Positions 18,999 to 28,041 of a DNA stretch of 64,000 nucleotides are shown here, piece by piece. The translations under genes and the position numbers were made by a program. Source of the stretch: Flavobacterium chryseum (lineage in GTDB: Bacteria > Bacteroidota > Bacteroidia > Flavobacteriales > Flavobacteriaceae); contig NZ_SNWW01000004.1 of NCBI RefSeq assembly GCF_004362015.1, positions 374,136 to 438,135 of the forward strand, read 5' to 3'. The notes under the pieces were generated by a model that saw only the letters and a program-made list of their open reading frames with translations, was not told the DNA's origin and did no database searches. The first letter of the stretch is position 1, and each line of letters starts with the position of its first letter.

Positions 18999-19490
18999 TT
19001 ACTTTATAAAAGGAATCGTCATTGGATATTTGTAATATTCTCCGTTTGATGTTTTTATAGAAGCATAAATAACTAAAAAGAACTCAACAACTTTTAGTAA
19101 TCCAAAAAGTACTACTGCTGTTCCACCAATTGTAAGTAATCCGATATTCCCTTGAAAATCAAAATTTCTGATTACGAAATCTTCATCGTTAAAAACCGCT
19201 TGCATAGGAAGATTTTGAAAAAAAAGAATTACAAAAATCGGAATTGCAATTAAAGCCAAAATCAAAGTGTAAAGCAATAAGCTTAGTTGAAAATTCAAAG
19301 TCTGTTTTCCGTGGTGATTTACAAATTCGGATTTGACTTTATAACTCGTCCAGATTAAAATTGGAAAAATATAGTTTCCAAACGGAATAATGTACTGACT
19401 TAAAGTACTTAAATGTGTGAACGTTGCAGTGTTCTTGTCTGATGTTGTTTCCATGATGAGTGGTGTTGTTGTTTCCATGATTAAAAGCAT
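18999..19490 (-). CDS. DUF4870 family small membrane protein
   Basis: 163 residues with three or four hydrophobic helices. The core THLSTLSQYIIPFGNYIFPILIW and the NHHGKQTLNFQLSLLLY segment match DUF4870, as does the C-terminal VEFFLVIYASIKTSNGEYYKYPMTIPFIK. Function unknown. The N-terminus contains a duplicated METTTP/METTSD stretch, so the start could be any of the first Met codons. Encoded separately upstream of the PadR gene, on the same strand. Confidence 0.8.
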   Translation of the reverse strand: MLLIMETTTPLIMETTSDKNTATFTHLSTLSQYIIPFGNYIFPILIWTSYKVKSEFVNHHGKQTLNFQLSLLLYTLILALIAIPIFVILFFQNLPMQAVFNDEDFVIRNFDFQGNIGLLTIGGTAVVLFGLLKVVEFFLVIYASIKTSNGEYYKYPMTIPFIK

Positions 19491-19709
19491 ATAGTAATTT
19501 CTTATACAAATATATGGTTAAAAGACAGTATCTTGTTTTGCATAGTACCAAATATTAACATAAAATTAACAAATTAAACATTTCATTTCATTTGAAAAAG
19601 TACTGAAAATCAATGTGAATGCCTTATTTTATTGATGAATTTTAGAAACAGCAGCAATATATTGTGCGTGCATAGTTTTTTTGTATTTTTACATAAAAAA
19701 ATAAACCAC

Positions 19710-20162
19710 ATGGCAATTTCAGTTTCTAAACTCAACAAATTTGTATTATTCAAATTACCATCGGCATATATTTGTGGCGTACGTGTTAAAGCTATCGATG
19801 ATAAAACCTGTATCGTAAGTGTAAAACACCGTTGGATTAATCAAAATCCGTTTAACTCGATGTACTTTGCAGTTCAGGCGATGGCAGCTGAGTTAACAAC
19901 AGGAGCTTTGGTAATTGCTCAAATTCAGCAAAGCGGCAGAAAGATCTCGATGTTAGTTGCCAACAATAAAGGAAACTTTACCAAAAAGGCCACCGGAAGA
20001 ATAACGTTTGTTTGTAACGACGGACATTTAATTGCCGAAGCGATTCAACAAACCATTGCAACAGGCGAGGGGCAAACCTTCTGGATGAAATCTATAGGAA
20101 CTGACGAAAAAGGAGTTCAGGTTTCTGAAATGGACTTTGAATGGAGCATTCGAATAAAATAA
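19710..20162 (+). CDS. DUF4442 hotdog-fold protein (acyl-CoA thioesterase-like)
   Basis: 150 residues from ATG 19710. Upstream codons in the frame look non-coding. Single hotdog domain: HRWINQNPFNSMYFAVQAMAAELTTGAL is the helix typical of DUF4442, next to the PaaI-type thioesterases. The acidic residue Glu in the central helix is where hotdog thioesterases have their catalytic carboxylate. The substrate is unknown. Divergent from the DUF4870 gene and followed by an intrinsic terminator. Confidence 0.75.
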   Translation: MAISVSKLNKFVLFKLPSAYICGVRVKAIDDKTCIVSVKHRWINQNPFNSMYFAVQAMAAELTTGALVIAQIQQSGRKISMLVANNKGNFTKKATGRITFVCNDGHLIAEAIQQTIATGEGQTFWMKSIGTDEKGVQVSEMDFEWSIRIK

Positions 20163-20184
20163 ATTATACCAAACAATATTATAT

Positions 20185-20213
20185 AAGACCTGTACTATAC
20201 AGGTCTTTTTTTT
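20185..20213 (+). terminator. Intrinsic terminator after the DUF4442 gene
   Basis: Perfect arms AAGACCTGTA and TACAGGTCTT (20185-20194, 20198-20207) with a 3-base loop and an eight-base T-tract. Confidence 0.9.
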
Positions 20214-20497
20214 GAGAAATAGTTACTTTTTTTCTGCAATCGTTTGTTATACAGATAGTTTTGTTGTTTTTCTTTTGTTATTTTATTCAATAAAATCATT
20301 TAAAAAAATACAGTGCTTTAACTTTAATTTTTATTTAATAGTATTAATTTTACATTTTTAATTTTCTACTTGTAGATGATAGATGTAATGATATGGATAA
20401 TAAAGGCTTTGATTTATTGAACTTACTTAAAGTTCTACAATTTGAAATTAGATTTTTGATTGATTTTCAAGAACATTCACCTAATAAGTAAGCGTGT
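20214..20497. other. AT-rich intergenic region upstream of the GH18/NodB/GT2 gene
   Basis: 284 bases with no open frame that looks coding. It should contain the promoter of the downstream gene, but I see no exact TAnnTTTG with a proper spacer. Confidence 0.6.
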
Positions 20498-23400
20498 ATG
20501 GAAGATAAAAAACAAATATTTCAGACAGTAACCCAAAAACGCTGGAGAACATTTCAATGGTCAAGCAGGTTTATTTTGTTTATTCTTATTTTAATGATCC
20601 CTGTTTTTTTTATTACATTAAAAAGAGGATTAAAACCGCCATTACCACTTTTAGCAAACAACAGCCGGGCCGGGCATAGTTTGGAAAATCCTATTGTACC
20701 AAAAGATTTAAGTGCCAGCGAGCTCAAAAAATTTAAAGGATTTGATTATTTCTTAAGAGCAAAAACTAAAATAGGAAAATTAAATACTCAGCCAATTTCT
20801 CCAAAGACAGCATCAGAGGTTCGGGCTGCTTTTTATGTAAATTGGGATCCTCAAAGTTTATTTTCACTACAGAAGAATATCGATAAACTTAATATGATAG
20901 TTCCGGAATGGTTTTTTATTGATCCCAAAACTGATTTGCTCCGAACAGAGATTGATACTGCGGCTCTAAAAGTTATGAAAAAAGGAAAAATAAAGATACT
21001 TCCGTTAATCAATAACATCAACGAATCACTGGGTGAAGGCGAATTTGACGGCGATCTTATTCATCGCATACTTCATGATACAAATAAAAGAGAAAGACTG
21101 ATCAATGATATTGTAAAAACATTAAAAAAATATGATTTACAAGGCATTAATATTGATTTTGAAGAATTTAAAGAAAGTAGCGATGAGCCAATAATTGCTT
21201 TTCAAAAGGCATTATATGAAAAACTACATCCTTTAGGATATCTTGTTTCGCAGGATATTATGGCAGGAGATGATGATTTTAATGTAAAAGCATTGTCTAA
21301 ATACAATGACTACATGTTTCTTATGGCTTATGATGAACATTATGCCGGCAGTATACCGGGCGAAATCAGCAGTCAGAAATGGATTGAAAGAATAGTAGAT
21401 AAAACAGCAAAAGAAATTCCGTCAGAGAAAATTATTCTTTGTTTTGCCGGTTACGGATACGATTGGCAGGAGAAACAGGAGGGAGAAACTATCACCTATG
21501 ATCAGGCAATTGCGATTGCCAAACAATATAATGCTGTAATAAAATTTAACAATAACAGTTACAATAACTCTTTTACATACACAGATAGTAATGGCAAAAA
21601 GCATGAAGTTGATTTTGAAGATGCTGCCACTAATTTTAATACCATTCGATTTAGTGACGAATATGGTTTGGCCGGAACTGCCTTGTGGCGTTTAGGAAGC
21701 GAAGATCAGCGTTTGTGGACTTTTTATCAGCGGAGTTTAACAAACGAAAGCATCAACAAAAAACCTTTCGATTTTAAAGTAATGAAACGGGTAAATACCC
21801 GAATCGAAAGTCCCGCCTATATTGGCGATGGCGAAATATTAAATGTAATAGCCGATCCCGCTCCGGGAAAAATAGAAATAGAAATCGATAATGAAGAAGA
21901 TATCATTACCGAACAAAAGTATGTAGAATTACCCACTAAATATGTAATTAGTAAATTTGGAAATGTAAACAAACAAGTCATTTTAACTTTTGATGACGGG
22001 CCAGATCCTACTTACACGCCTCAAATACTAGATATTTTAAAGAGAGAAAAAGTCCCGGCAGTATTTTTTGTTATAGGTATTCAGGGAGAAAATAACATTC
22101 CGTTATTGCAAAGAATTTATAAAGAAGGTCACGAAATAGGCAATCATACTTTTACCCATCCCAATATTGCTTTGGTAAGTCCGGAAAGAGCTTCAAAAGA
22201 AATGGAAACGACACGATTATTAATCGAAGCCGTTACCGGAAAAAGCACTGTGCTTTTTAGAGCACCGTATAACGCAGATGCCGAACCCACAACAGAAGCC
22301 GAACTGAAACCAATTGCCTTAAGCAAAGCACAAAATTATTATACGGTTGGCGAAAGTATCGATCCTAATGATTGGGAAAAAGGCGTAAGTGCCGATTCTG
22401 TTTATATAAGAACCATCAAACAATATGAGGCAAATCCTGATAAAGGAATTATTTTGCTTCATGATGCCGGCGGAAACAGAGAAGCTACAGTTGAAGCTTT
22501 GCCTCGAATTATTAAATATTTTAAAGACAGAAACGTTCAGTTTACAACAGTTGCTCATTTACTTGGCAAAACCAAAGATGAGATTATGCCAACAGCAAAA
22601 GGGCCGTTTATAACGGTAGATAATTTGATTTTCGATTTTGGATATTGGTTCGGAAATTTTATTACTGCTGCATTTTGGGTCGCAATTTTTCTGGGTTTTC
22701 TGCGAATCGCATTAATGGCATTAATGGCCTTTATAAAAAAATGGAAAGATCATAAATATCCGCCGGTTTATAAATCGTCTATGGGCGTTTTTCCTAAAGT
22801 AAGTATTATTGTTCCTGCTTATAATGAAGAAATAAATGCCGTAAAAACAATAGAAAATTTACTGGGCCAGGATTATCCTGATTTTGACATTGTTTTTGTA
22901 GATGACGGATCTAAAGACAAAACTTTTGCCATGATAAACGAAGCTTTCGGAAATAACCCAAAAGTAAAAGTAAATACGAAGCCTAACGGAGGAAAAGCGT
23001 CAGCCTTAAATTACGGAATTGCACTAACGCAAAATGAATATGTAGTTTGTATTGATGCCGATACGCAGCTTAAAACCGATGCCATTTCGCAATTAATGAA
23101 AGGATTTAGAATTCAATTAAAAAATGATGCAGAAATTGGTGCCATTGCCGGAAATGTAAAAGTAGGGAATGAAAACACAATGCTTACCAAATGGCAGAGT
23201 ATTGAATATACAACAGCACAGAATTTTGACCGACGAGCTTTTGATTTAATAAACGGAATAACAGTTGTTCCGGGAGCAATTGGGGCGTTTAGAAAAATAG
23301 CAATAGAAAAAGCAGGAGGTTTTACAACTGATACACTTGCAGAAGATTGCGATTTAACCATTCGTATCTTAAGAAACGATTATCATATTATAAACTGCAT

Positions 23401-23893
23401 AGAAGCTGTAGCGATAACAGAAGCTCCTGAAAGTTTGAAAGAATTTATGAAACAGCGTTTTCGCTGGAGTTACGGTATTATGCAGGCTTTCTGGAAAAAC
23501 CGTGACGCCTGTTTTAACCCAAGATATAAAGGATTGGGAATGGTAGCGTTACCAAACGTTCTGATTTTTCAAATCATATTGCCAATCTTTGCACCTTTGG
23601 CCGATTTAGTTCTTATTTTAAGTTTAATCTGGAACCACAATGATCCTGATAGTCTTCATAAAATATTAATTTATTACATCGCATTTATGGTGGTTGACAT
23701 GTTGGTTAGCGTTATTGCTTTCATTTTTGAAAAAGAAAAACTGACCAAATTACTATGGCTAATTCCGCAGCGGTTTGTATACAGACAATTAATGTATGTG
23801 ATTTTGTTTAGGGCATTAAGAAGAGCCATAAAAGGGGAAAGCCAAAGTTGGGGAGTACTCACAAGAACGGGAAATGTTGCAACAGTAAAATAG
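20498..23893 (+). CDS. Trifunctional polysaccharide protein: GH18-like, NodB deacetylase and GT2 glycosyltransferase
   Basis: 1131 residues. A cytosolic N-tail and one membrane helix (about 24-42) lead to a GH18-like domain (about 105-415) with GINIDFEE; Asp220 and Glu222 are the DxE catalytic pair. A NodB polysaccharide deacetylase (about 480-690) has TFDDGPD (Asp499-Asp500) and the HTFTH metal site. After a helix near 705-730, a processive GT2 domain (about 765-1000) carries DAD (853-855), ED at 949-950 and QRFRW (986-990), then C-terminal helices. The design suggests synthesis and modification of an amino-sugar polymer. Single gene between terminators. Confidence 0.9.
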   Translation: MEDKKQIFQTVTQKRWRTFQWSSRFILFILILMIPVFFITLKRGLKPPLPLLANNSRAGHSLENPIVPKDLSASELKKFKGFDYFLRAKTKIGKLNTQPISPKTASEVRAAFYVNWDPQSLFSLQKNIDKLNMIVPEWFFIDPKTDLLRTEIDTAALKVMKKGKIKILPLINNINESLGEGEFDGDLIHRILHDTNKRERLINDIVKTLKKYDLQGINIDFEEFKESSDEPIIAFQKALYEKLHPLGYLVSQDIMAGDDDFNVKALSKYNDYMFLMAYDEHYAGSIPGEISSQKWIERIVDKTAKEIPSEKIILCFAGYGYDWQEKQEGETITYDQAIAIAKQYNAVIKFNNNSYNNSFTYTDSNGKKHEVDFEDAATNFNTIRFSDEYGLAGTALWRLGSEDQRLWTFYQRSLTNESINKKPFDFKVMKRVNTRIESPAYIGDGEILNVIADPAPGKIEIEIDNEEDIITEQKYVELPTKYVISKFGNVNKQVILTFDDGPDPTYTPQILDILKREKVPAVFFVIGIQGENNIPLLQRIYKEGHEIGNHTFTHPNIALVSPERASKEMETTRLLIEAVTGKSTVLFRAPYNADAEPTTEAELKPIALSKAQNYYTVGESIDPNDWEKGVSADSVYIRTIKQYEANPDKGIILLHDAGGNREATVEALPRIIKYFKDRNVQFTTVAHLLGKTKDEIMPTAKGPFITVDNLIFDFGYWFGNFITAAFWVAIFLGFLRIALMALMAFIKKWKDHKYPPVYKSSMGVFPKVSIIVPAYNEEINAVKTIENLLGQDYPDFDIVFVDDGSKDKTFAMINEAFGNNPKVKVNTKPNGGKASALNYGIALTQNEYVVCIDADTQLKTDAISQLMKGFRIQLKNDAEIGAIAGNVKVGNENTMLTKWQSIEYTTAQNFDRRAFDLINGITVVPGAIGAFRKIAIEKAGGFTTDTLAEDCDLTIRILRNDYHIINCIEAVAITEAPESLKEFMKQRFRWSYGIMQAFWKNRDACFNPRYKGLGMVALPNVLIFQIILPIFAPLADLVLILSLIWNHNDPDSLHKILIYYIAFMVVDMLVSVIAFIFEKEKLTKLLWLIPQRFVYRQLMYVILFRALRRAIKGESQSWGVLTRTGNVATVK

Positions 23894-23935
23894 CCCTTAA
23901 ATTTTTCATACAACTCAGGAACAAAAAAAAAACCA

Positions 23936-23969
23936 TAAAAAAAGACCTCAAATAGATGAGGTCTTTTTT
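23936..23969. terminator. Bidirectional intrinsic terminator
   Basis: Arms AAAGACCTCA (23941-23950) and TGAGGTCTTT (23957-23966) with A-run on the left and T-run on the right. Serves the plus-strand GT2 gene and the minus-strand small gene that converge here. Confidence 0.9.
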
Positions 23970-23987
23970 GTTGAAATCGTGTTTCAA

Positions 23988-24143
23988 TTATTTTTTAACG
24001 CAACACGCTTTTTTATCTGTCGCTGATTTTTTACAGCATGATTCTTTTTTAGCTTTTTCTTTTTTAGGATCTGGTTTTGTGTCTTGCGCTTGTAATCCAA
24101 TTGTAAATAAAGCGATTGCTAAAACGGTAAATAATTTTTTCAT
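23988..24143 (-). CDS. Small secreted Lys-rich peptide with two Cys-Cys pairs
   Basis: A 51-residue ORF, read directly from the minus strand: ATG 24143 to TAA 23988. Signal peptide MKKLFTVLAIALFTIGLQAQ, then a Lys/Glu-rich region and two adjacent-cysteine pairs in ESCCKKS and KACCVKK. There is no homologue I can name. The Cys pairs in a lysine-rich secreted peptide, in the same direction as and downstream of a multicopper oxidase, suggest binding of Cu(I) or a similar metal. The bidirectional terminator follows at once, which supports it being a real transcript end. Confidence 0.7.
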   Translation of the reverse strand: MKKLFTVLAIALFTIGLQAQDTKPDPKKEKAKKESCCKKSATDKKACCVKK

Positions 24144-24286
24144 TTTCTGTATAATTTAATTATTAGGTATTTTTTTAACTTAAGATGTTGGTTCAAATAT
24201 AAAAACATTTCTTAGAGTTAATTCATATTGATTCGTTAATCTTTTAATCTGTGGTAAAATAAAAAAGCACTATTGGTTCCAATTCT

Positions 24287-26536
24287 TTAGTAATTCAAAT
24301 TAACTCCAAAACCAACTCCCATATCGCTATCATAATGTGTAGTAATTCCGAAGTTTCTGGCAACAATATATTTTAAACCTGCCATATATTCCTTATCAGT
24401 ATTCCACATTAAATTCATTCGTAAACGTCTGGAAAGCGGAATGTCTTTTCTTTCAAATTGTACTCTCACATTTCCATCCGTATAAACTTCAACTTGTGCT
24501 TTTACAAGCATAGGCAAAGTATACTCCATACCCGCACTAAAAACCGAACGGTTGTCTTTGGTATTCGTTTGCCCAAAAAGATTTTGCTCCTGTTCGTCCA
24601 TTACCATTTTTCGGTAGCGCCAATCAAAACCTATAAAAGGCATAAACCATTGCATTTTACCAATATATCGACCAATATGTGTTTCGGTTTCATAACCGTG
24701 TTTGTCGTTATAGCCCAATCTCCATTCTGTTCCAATACTCCAACGCGTGTTGCTAAACATCGCTTCACCGTCGTTTCCGTTTGAGGCAAAATCATTTTCA
24801 GCCATAAAATGAAACATTCGATCGTCCATCTTTAGCATTTTGTACGCCATTTTAGGATGGTGAATTAAAGGATTGGGCGCTGAATTTTCATAACTTAAAA
24901 TGCGTCCCATTCCGGCCATCATATGATACAAAATGTGACAATGAAAAAACCAATCGCCATCGGCATTTGCCTGAAATTCAATTGTGTCCGTTTCCATCGG
25001 CATAATATCAATTACATTTTTTAGAGGAGAATAATCGCCATGTTCATTCAAAATCCTGAAATCGTGCCCGTGTAAATGCATCGGATGACGCATCATCGAT
25101 CCGTTATACAATACAATGCGAACGTTTTCGCCTTTTTTAATCAAGATTTTATCCGTTTCTGAGATTACTTTATTGTCTAAACTCCAAACATACCGATTCA
25201 TATTCCCGGATAATTCAAAGCGCAATTCTTTTACCGGTGCATCTTTTGGTAATGTTGTTTTGGTTGGCGATTTTAGCATTCCGTAATTCAAAGTCGTAAT
25301 CTCAGCAGTTTCTGTGGTATCGCTTGGCATTTCCATACCTTCCATAGTATGATTAGAATGATCTTCTTTTTTTACAGATTCATCTTTGCCGGAAATTTCA
25401 GGATACATTATGGCATTCATGTCCATTGTATTGAGCGACATTTTCATACCCATATCATTCATTTCGCCGTTCATCTTCATCATATCATTCATCATTTTCA
25501 TCCCTTCAAAATATTTCAATTTCGGAAGATGAGCAACAGGTTGTTTGGTTCCTTCACCAAGAAACAAAGAAGCAGATCCGGTTCTGTCTTCGGCTGTAGC
25601 CAAAAAAGCAAATGATTTTTTATCATCAGGAATTGTCACTACAATATCATACGTTTCAGAAACTGCAATTATTAGTCGATCGACTTCTACTGGCTCAACA
25701 TCATTTCCATCGCTGGCCACAACAGTTATTTTTCCACCACCATATGTTAGCCAGAAATAACTTGACGCGCCTCCGTTTGCAATTCTCAATCTCACTTTAT
25801 CACCTGCTTTAAATTGCGAAAGCTGATCTTCACTTTTTCCGTTAATTAAAAACTTCTCATAATAAACATCACTCACATCCATGGCATTCATGCGTTTCCA
25901 TTCGTTGGTGACTTTTGTAGAAAAATGACCTTTTTGAATTGCCTCGGCATAACTTTGAGTTGTTCCTTTTTTTATCGCAAACCAATCGTTGGCATTGTGC
26001 AGCATTCGTTGAATATTTTCCGGTTTTAAATCTGTCCATTCACTTAAAATGACCGGAACAGTGGGCAAATCATCAATCCCTTTTCTAAAAGTAGCATCGT
26101 CTTTCTTTTTGTTAATGATAAAAAGTCCGTACAAACCAATTTGTTCCTGCAATCCCGAATGGCTGTGATACCAATAGGTTCCGTTTTGAATAATCGGAAA
26201 AGTATATTTGTGTGTAGTTCCTGGTTTAATTGGCATTTGAGTTAAATACGGAACACCATCTTCTTTGTTAGGTAAAAATAATCCGTGCCAATGTAAGGCC
26301 GTATCTTCATTTTCTAGCTCGTTATGGACATAAATTTCTGCAACATCACCTTCGGTAAAAGTTAATGTTGGCATAGGAATTTGTCCGTTAACCGTAAGAG
26401 CGCGCTTTTCTTTTCCGGAAAAATTTACAATCGTATCGCGCACATGCAAATCATAGCGAACCACTTTCTGCGAAAGCATAATTTGTGTGAAACAGAAGAG
26501 AAATAATATCGTTAAAAGTGGTTTTTTATAGCTCAT
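24287..26536 (-). CDS. Multicopper oxidase (CopA type) with C-terminal CopB-like domain
   Basis: 749 residues. After a signal peptide (to about 23), a three-cupredoxin multicopper oxidase holds all four copper boxes: HWHG (82-85), WYHSHSG (122-128), HPMHLHGHDF (484-493) and HCHILYHMMAGM (532-543). A Met-rich linker (about 345-385) resembles the Cu(I)-binding segment of CopA/CueO. Beyond residue 565 about 180 residues form alternating amphipathic strands with GTEWRLGYNDKHGYETETHIGR-type segments, similar to the CopB outer-membrane barrel. Role: oxidation of Cu(I) in the envelope. The start overlaps the stop of the HMA/MauE gene. Confidence 0.9.
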   Translation of the reverse strand: MSYKKPLLTILFLFCFTQIMLSQKVVRYDLHVRDTIVNFSGKEKRALTVNGQIPMPTLTFTEGDVAEIYVHNELENEDTALHWHGLFLPNKEDGVPYLTQMPIKPGTTHKYTFPIIQNGTYWYHSHSGLQEQIGLYGLFIINKKKDDATFRKGIDDLPTVPVILSEWTDLKPENIQRMLHNANDWFAIKKGTTQSYAEAIQKGHFSTKVTNEWKRMNAMDVSDVYYEKFLINGKSEDQLSQFKAGDKVRLRIANGGASSYFWLTYGGGKITVVASDGNDVEPVEVDRLIIAVSETYDIVVTIPDDKKSFAFLATAEDRTGSASLFLGEGTKQPVAHLPKLKYFEGMKMMNDMMKMNGEMNDMGMKMSLNTMDMNAIMYPEISGKDESVKKEDHSNHTMEGMEMPSDTTETAEITTLNYGMLKSPTKTTLPKDAPVKELRFELSGNMNRYVWSLDNKVISETDKILIKKGENVRIVLYNGSMMRHPMHLHGHDFRILNEHGDYSPLKNVIDIMPMETDTIEFQANADGDWFFHCHILYHMMAGMGRILSYENSAPNPLIHHPKMAYKMLKMDDRMFHFMAENDFASNGNDGEAMFSNTRWSIGTEWRLGYNDKHGYETETHIGRYIGKMQWFMPFIGFDWRYRKMVMDEQEQNLFGQTNTKDNRSVFSAGMEYTLPMLVKAQVEVYTDGNVRVQFERKDIPLSRRLRMNLMWNTDKEYMAGLKYIVARNFGITTHYDSDMGVGFGVNLNY

Positions 26537-27249
26537 TATATCATTGTTATAAGCATTATCAAACTCATTATGATCATCAAACCATCTTCGATAATGGTAA
26601 CGGTGCTCATTGGTAAATTAAAAACGTCACCCAAACAAGCACACTGAATTTTCTTTTTATTTAATACCGATTGCAAAACTCCAATGATACTAATACTCAT
26701 TACAATAAAGGTAACGGCATTTGTGAAAATGGGGTTGAAATTCAATAAATAAGAAATTCCTAAACCAAGTTCTATAAAGGCATAAACATATCCCCAAACC
26801 GGAATTTTTCTAGCCAAAACATCGTACATCATATAACTTTCAGCAAATCCTTTTAAATTCAGCATTTTAAAAAATGAGAAAACTAAAAAGAATCCCGCCA
26901 TAAAATGCTGCATGGCCTGCATGTAATTGAAATGATGATTTGTTACTTGTATTAATCCTGTAACTAAACTGATATAAAAGAAAATCAGTACAATAGGTTT
27001 GTAAGTTTCAAACCAGGATTTGGTTTGTTCTACAGTTTCGCTATGAGCAATGGCCGAAATTTGATATTTACTTTCTAAAGCTTTTTGTAAATCCGGTAGC
27101 GCAACATGTTTACTCATGGTAACAGTTGCTGTATTTTTGTCTTTTGATACCTCAACATTTGTGATATTATCGACAAGTTGAAGTGCTTTTTTTACTTTGT
27201 CTTCGCAACTGGAACAAGTCATTCCGGTAAGCTGATAGGTATGTGTCAT
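26536..27249 (-). CDS. HMA domain fused to a MauE/DoxX-like membrane domain
   Basis: 237 residues from ATG 27249; the earlier frame upstream is not used. An N-terminal heavy-metal-associated domain (1-65) with GMTCSSC (Cys12, Cys15) binds soft metals such as Cu(I). It is followed by four or five transmembrane helices (about 75-235) matching the MauE/DoxX redox-associated family, with a CACLGD turn near the last third. It may shuttle metal or reducing equivalents across the inner membrane. Co-translated with the multicopper oxidase. Confidence 0.85.
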   Translation of the reverse strand: MTHTYQLTGMTCSSCEDKVKKALQLVDNITNVEVSKDKNTATVTMSKHVALPDLQKALESKYQISAIAHSETVEQTKSWFETYKPIVLIFFYISLVTGLIQVTNHHFNYMQAMQHFMAGFFLVFSFFKMLNLKGFAESYMMYDVLARKIPVWGYVYAFIELGLGISYLLNFNPIFTNAVTFIVMSISIIGVLQSVLNKKKIQCACLGDVFNLPMSTVTIIEDGLMIIMSLIMLITMI

Positions 27250-27346
27250 TGTTTTATTTTTTAATATTACAATGCAAATTTCCGAAGTAACGTTTACTTC
27301 GGTTTGTATAATTTTGAGAATGATTTGCAAGATTTATAAATTTTTT

Positions 27347-27470
27347 TTTTACCGCAAAGACCGCAAAGGTTTTTGTATATGTAAGGAATTACAAAAAGCG
27401 CAAAGTTCGCAAAGCCTTCAATAAAAACTTTGTGAACTTTGCGCAAATCTTTGTGTTCTTTGCGGTAAAA
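27347..27470. repeat. Long nested palindromic repeat built on CGCAAAG words (copy 2)
   Basis: Outer arms 27347-27360 and 27457-27470 are perfect 14-bp reverse complements. Inner arms 27398-27414 and 27428-27444 pair over 17 bp with one mismatch. It shares words and nested architecture with the repeat at 14916-15065. It lies in the minus-strand copper cluster between the AraC gene and the HMA/MauE gene, where an RNA hairpin could reduce read-through. Confidence 0.8.
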
Positions 27471-27474
27471 AGAA

Positions 27475-28035
27475 TTATAAATTCTCAATCTGAATTCGTT
27501 TCTTATCCTTCAATTGCTTGAAATAAGTGGGAGTAAAGCCAGTAATTTTCTTGAACTGATTACTTAAATGTGCCACATTGCTATAGTTTAGAATATCTGC
27601 AATTTCGCTTAACGAAAGCTCGTTGTAGATCAATAATTCTTTTACTTTTTCGATTTTCTGGCTAATGAAATATTTTTCAATTGTAGTGTTTTCAACTTCT
27701 GAGAACAAGTTACTAAGCGTGCTGTAATCCTGGTTGAGGTTTTCGACCAAATAATCAGACAAGTTGATTTTGAGTTCGTTGTTTTTATGATGAACCAAAT
27801 CGACAATAATATTCTTTATTTTCTCAATCGTTTTACTTTTTTTATCATCAATAAAATCAAAACCTAGAGACTGAAGGTTTTTGAGTAAAATTTCTTTTTG
27901 ATTTTCAGGAATAGCATCTTGTACTTCGACCTCGCCCAATTCAACAGAAATAGTATGAAGTCCAAGTTTTTCAAACTCAGACTTCACAACCATTTTACAA
28001 CGACCACACACCATGTTTTTGATGTAGAGTGTCAT
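27475..28035 (-). CDS. AraC family regulator with N-terminal CxxC metal-binding-like domain
   Basis: 186 residues. The first 75 or so look like an HMA-type ferredoxin fold: YIKNMVCGRCKMVV puts Cys10 and Cys13 in the metal-binding loop, followed by the LLKNLQSLGFDFID helix-strand end. An AraC HTH domain occupies about 95-180 (LSLSEIADILNYSNVAHLSNQFKKITGFTPTYF). Inference: a direct Cu(I) or thiol-metal sensor controlling the surrounding copper genes. It is seven bases downstream of the DUF3347 gene, so autoregulated operon expression is likely. Confidence 0.85.
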   Translation of the reverse strand: MTLYIKNMVCGRCKMVVKSEFEKLGLHTISVELGEVEVQDAIPENQKEILLKNLQSLGFDFIDDKKSKTIEKIKNIIVDLVHHKNNELKINLSDYLVENLNQDYSTLSNLFSEVENTTIEKYFISQKIEKVKELLIYNELSLSEIADILNYSNVAHLSNQFKKITGFTPTYFKQLKDKKRIQIENL

Positions 28036-28041
28036 AATTAT

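Noticed and set aside
24458..24784. 108-codon plus-strand frame inside the multicopper oxidase
   Set aside because: Antisense shadow of a well-supported gene with conserved copper boxes.
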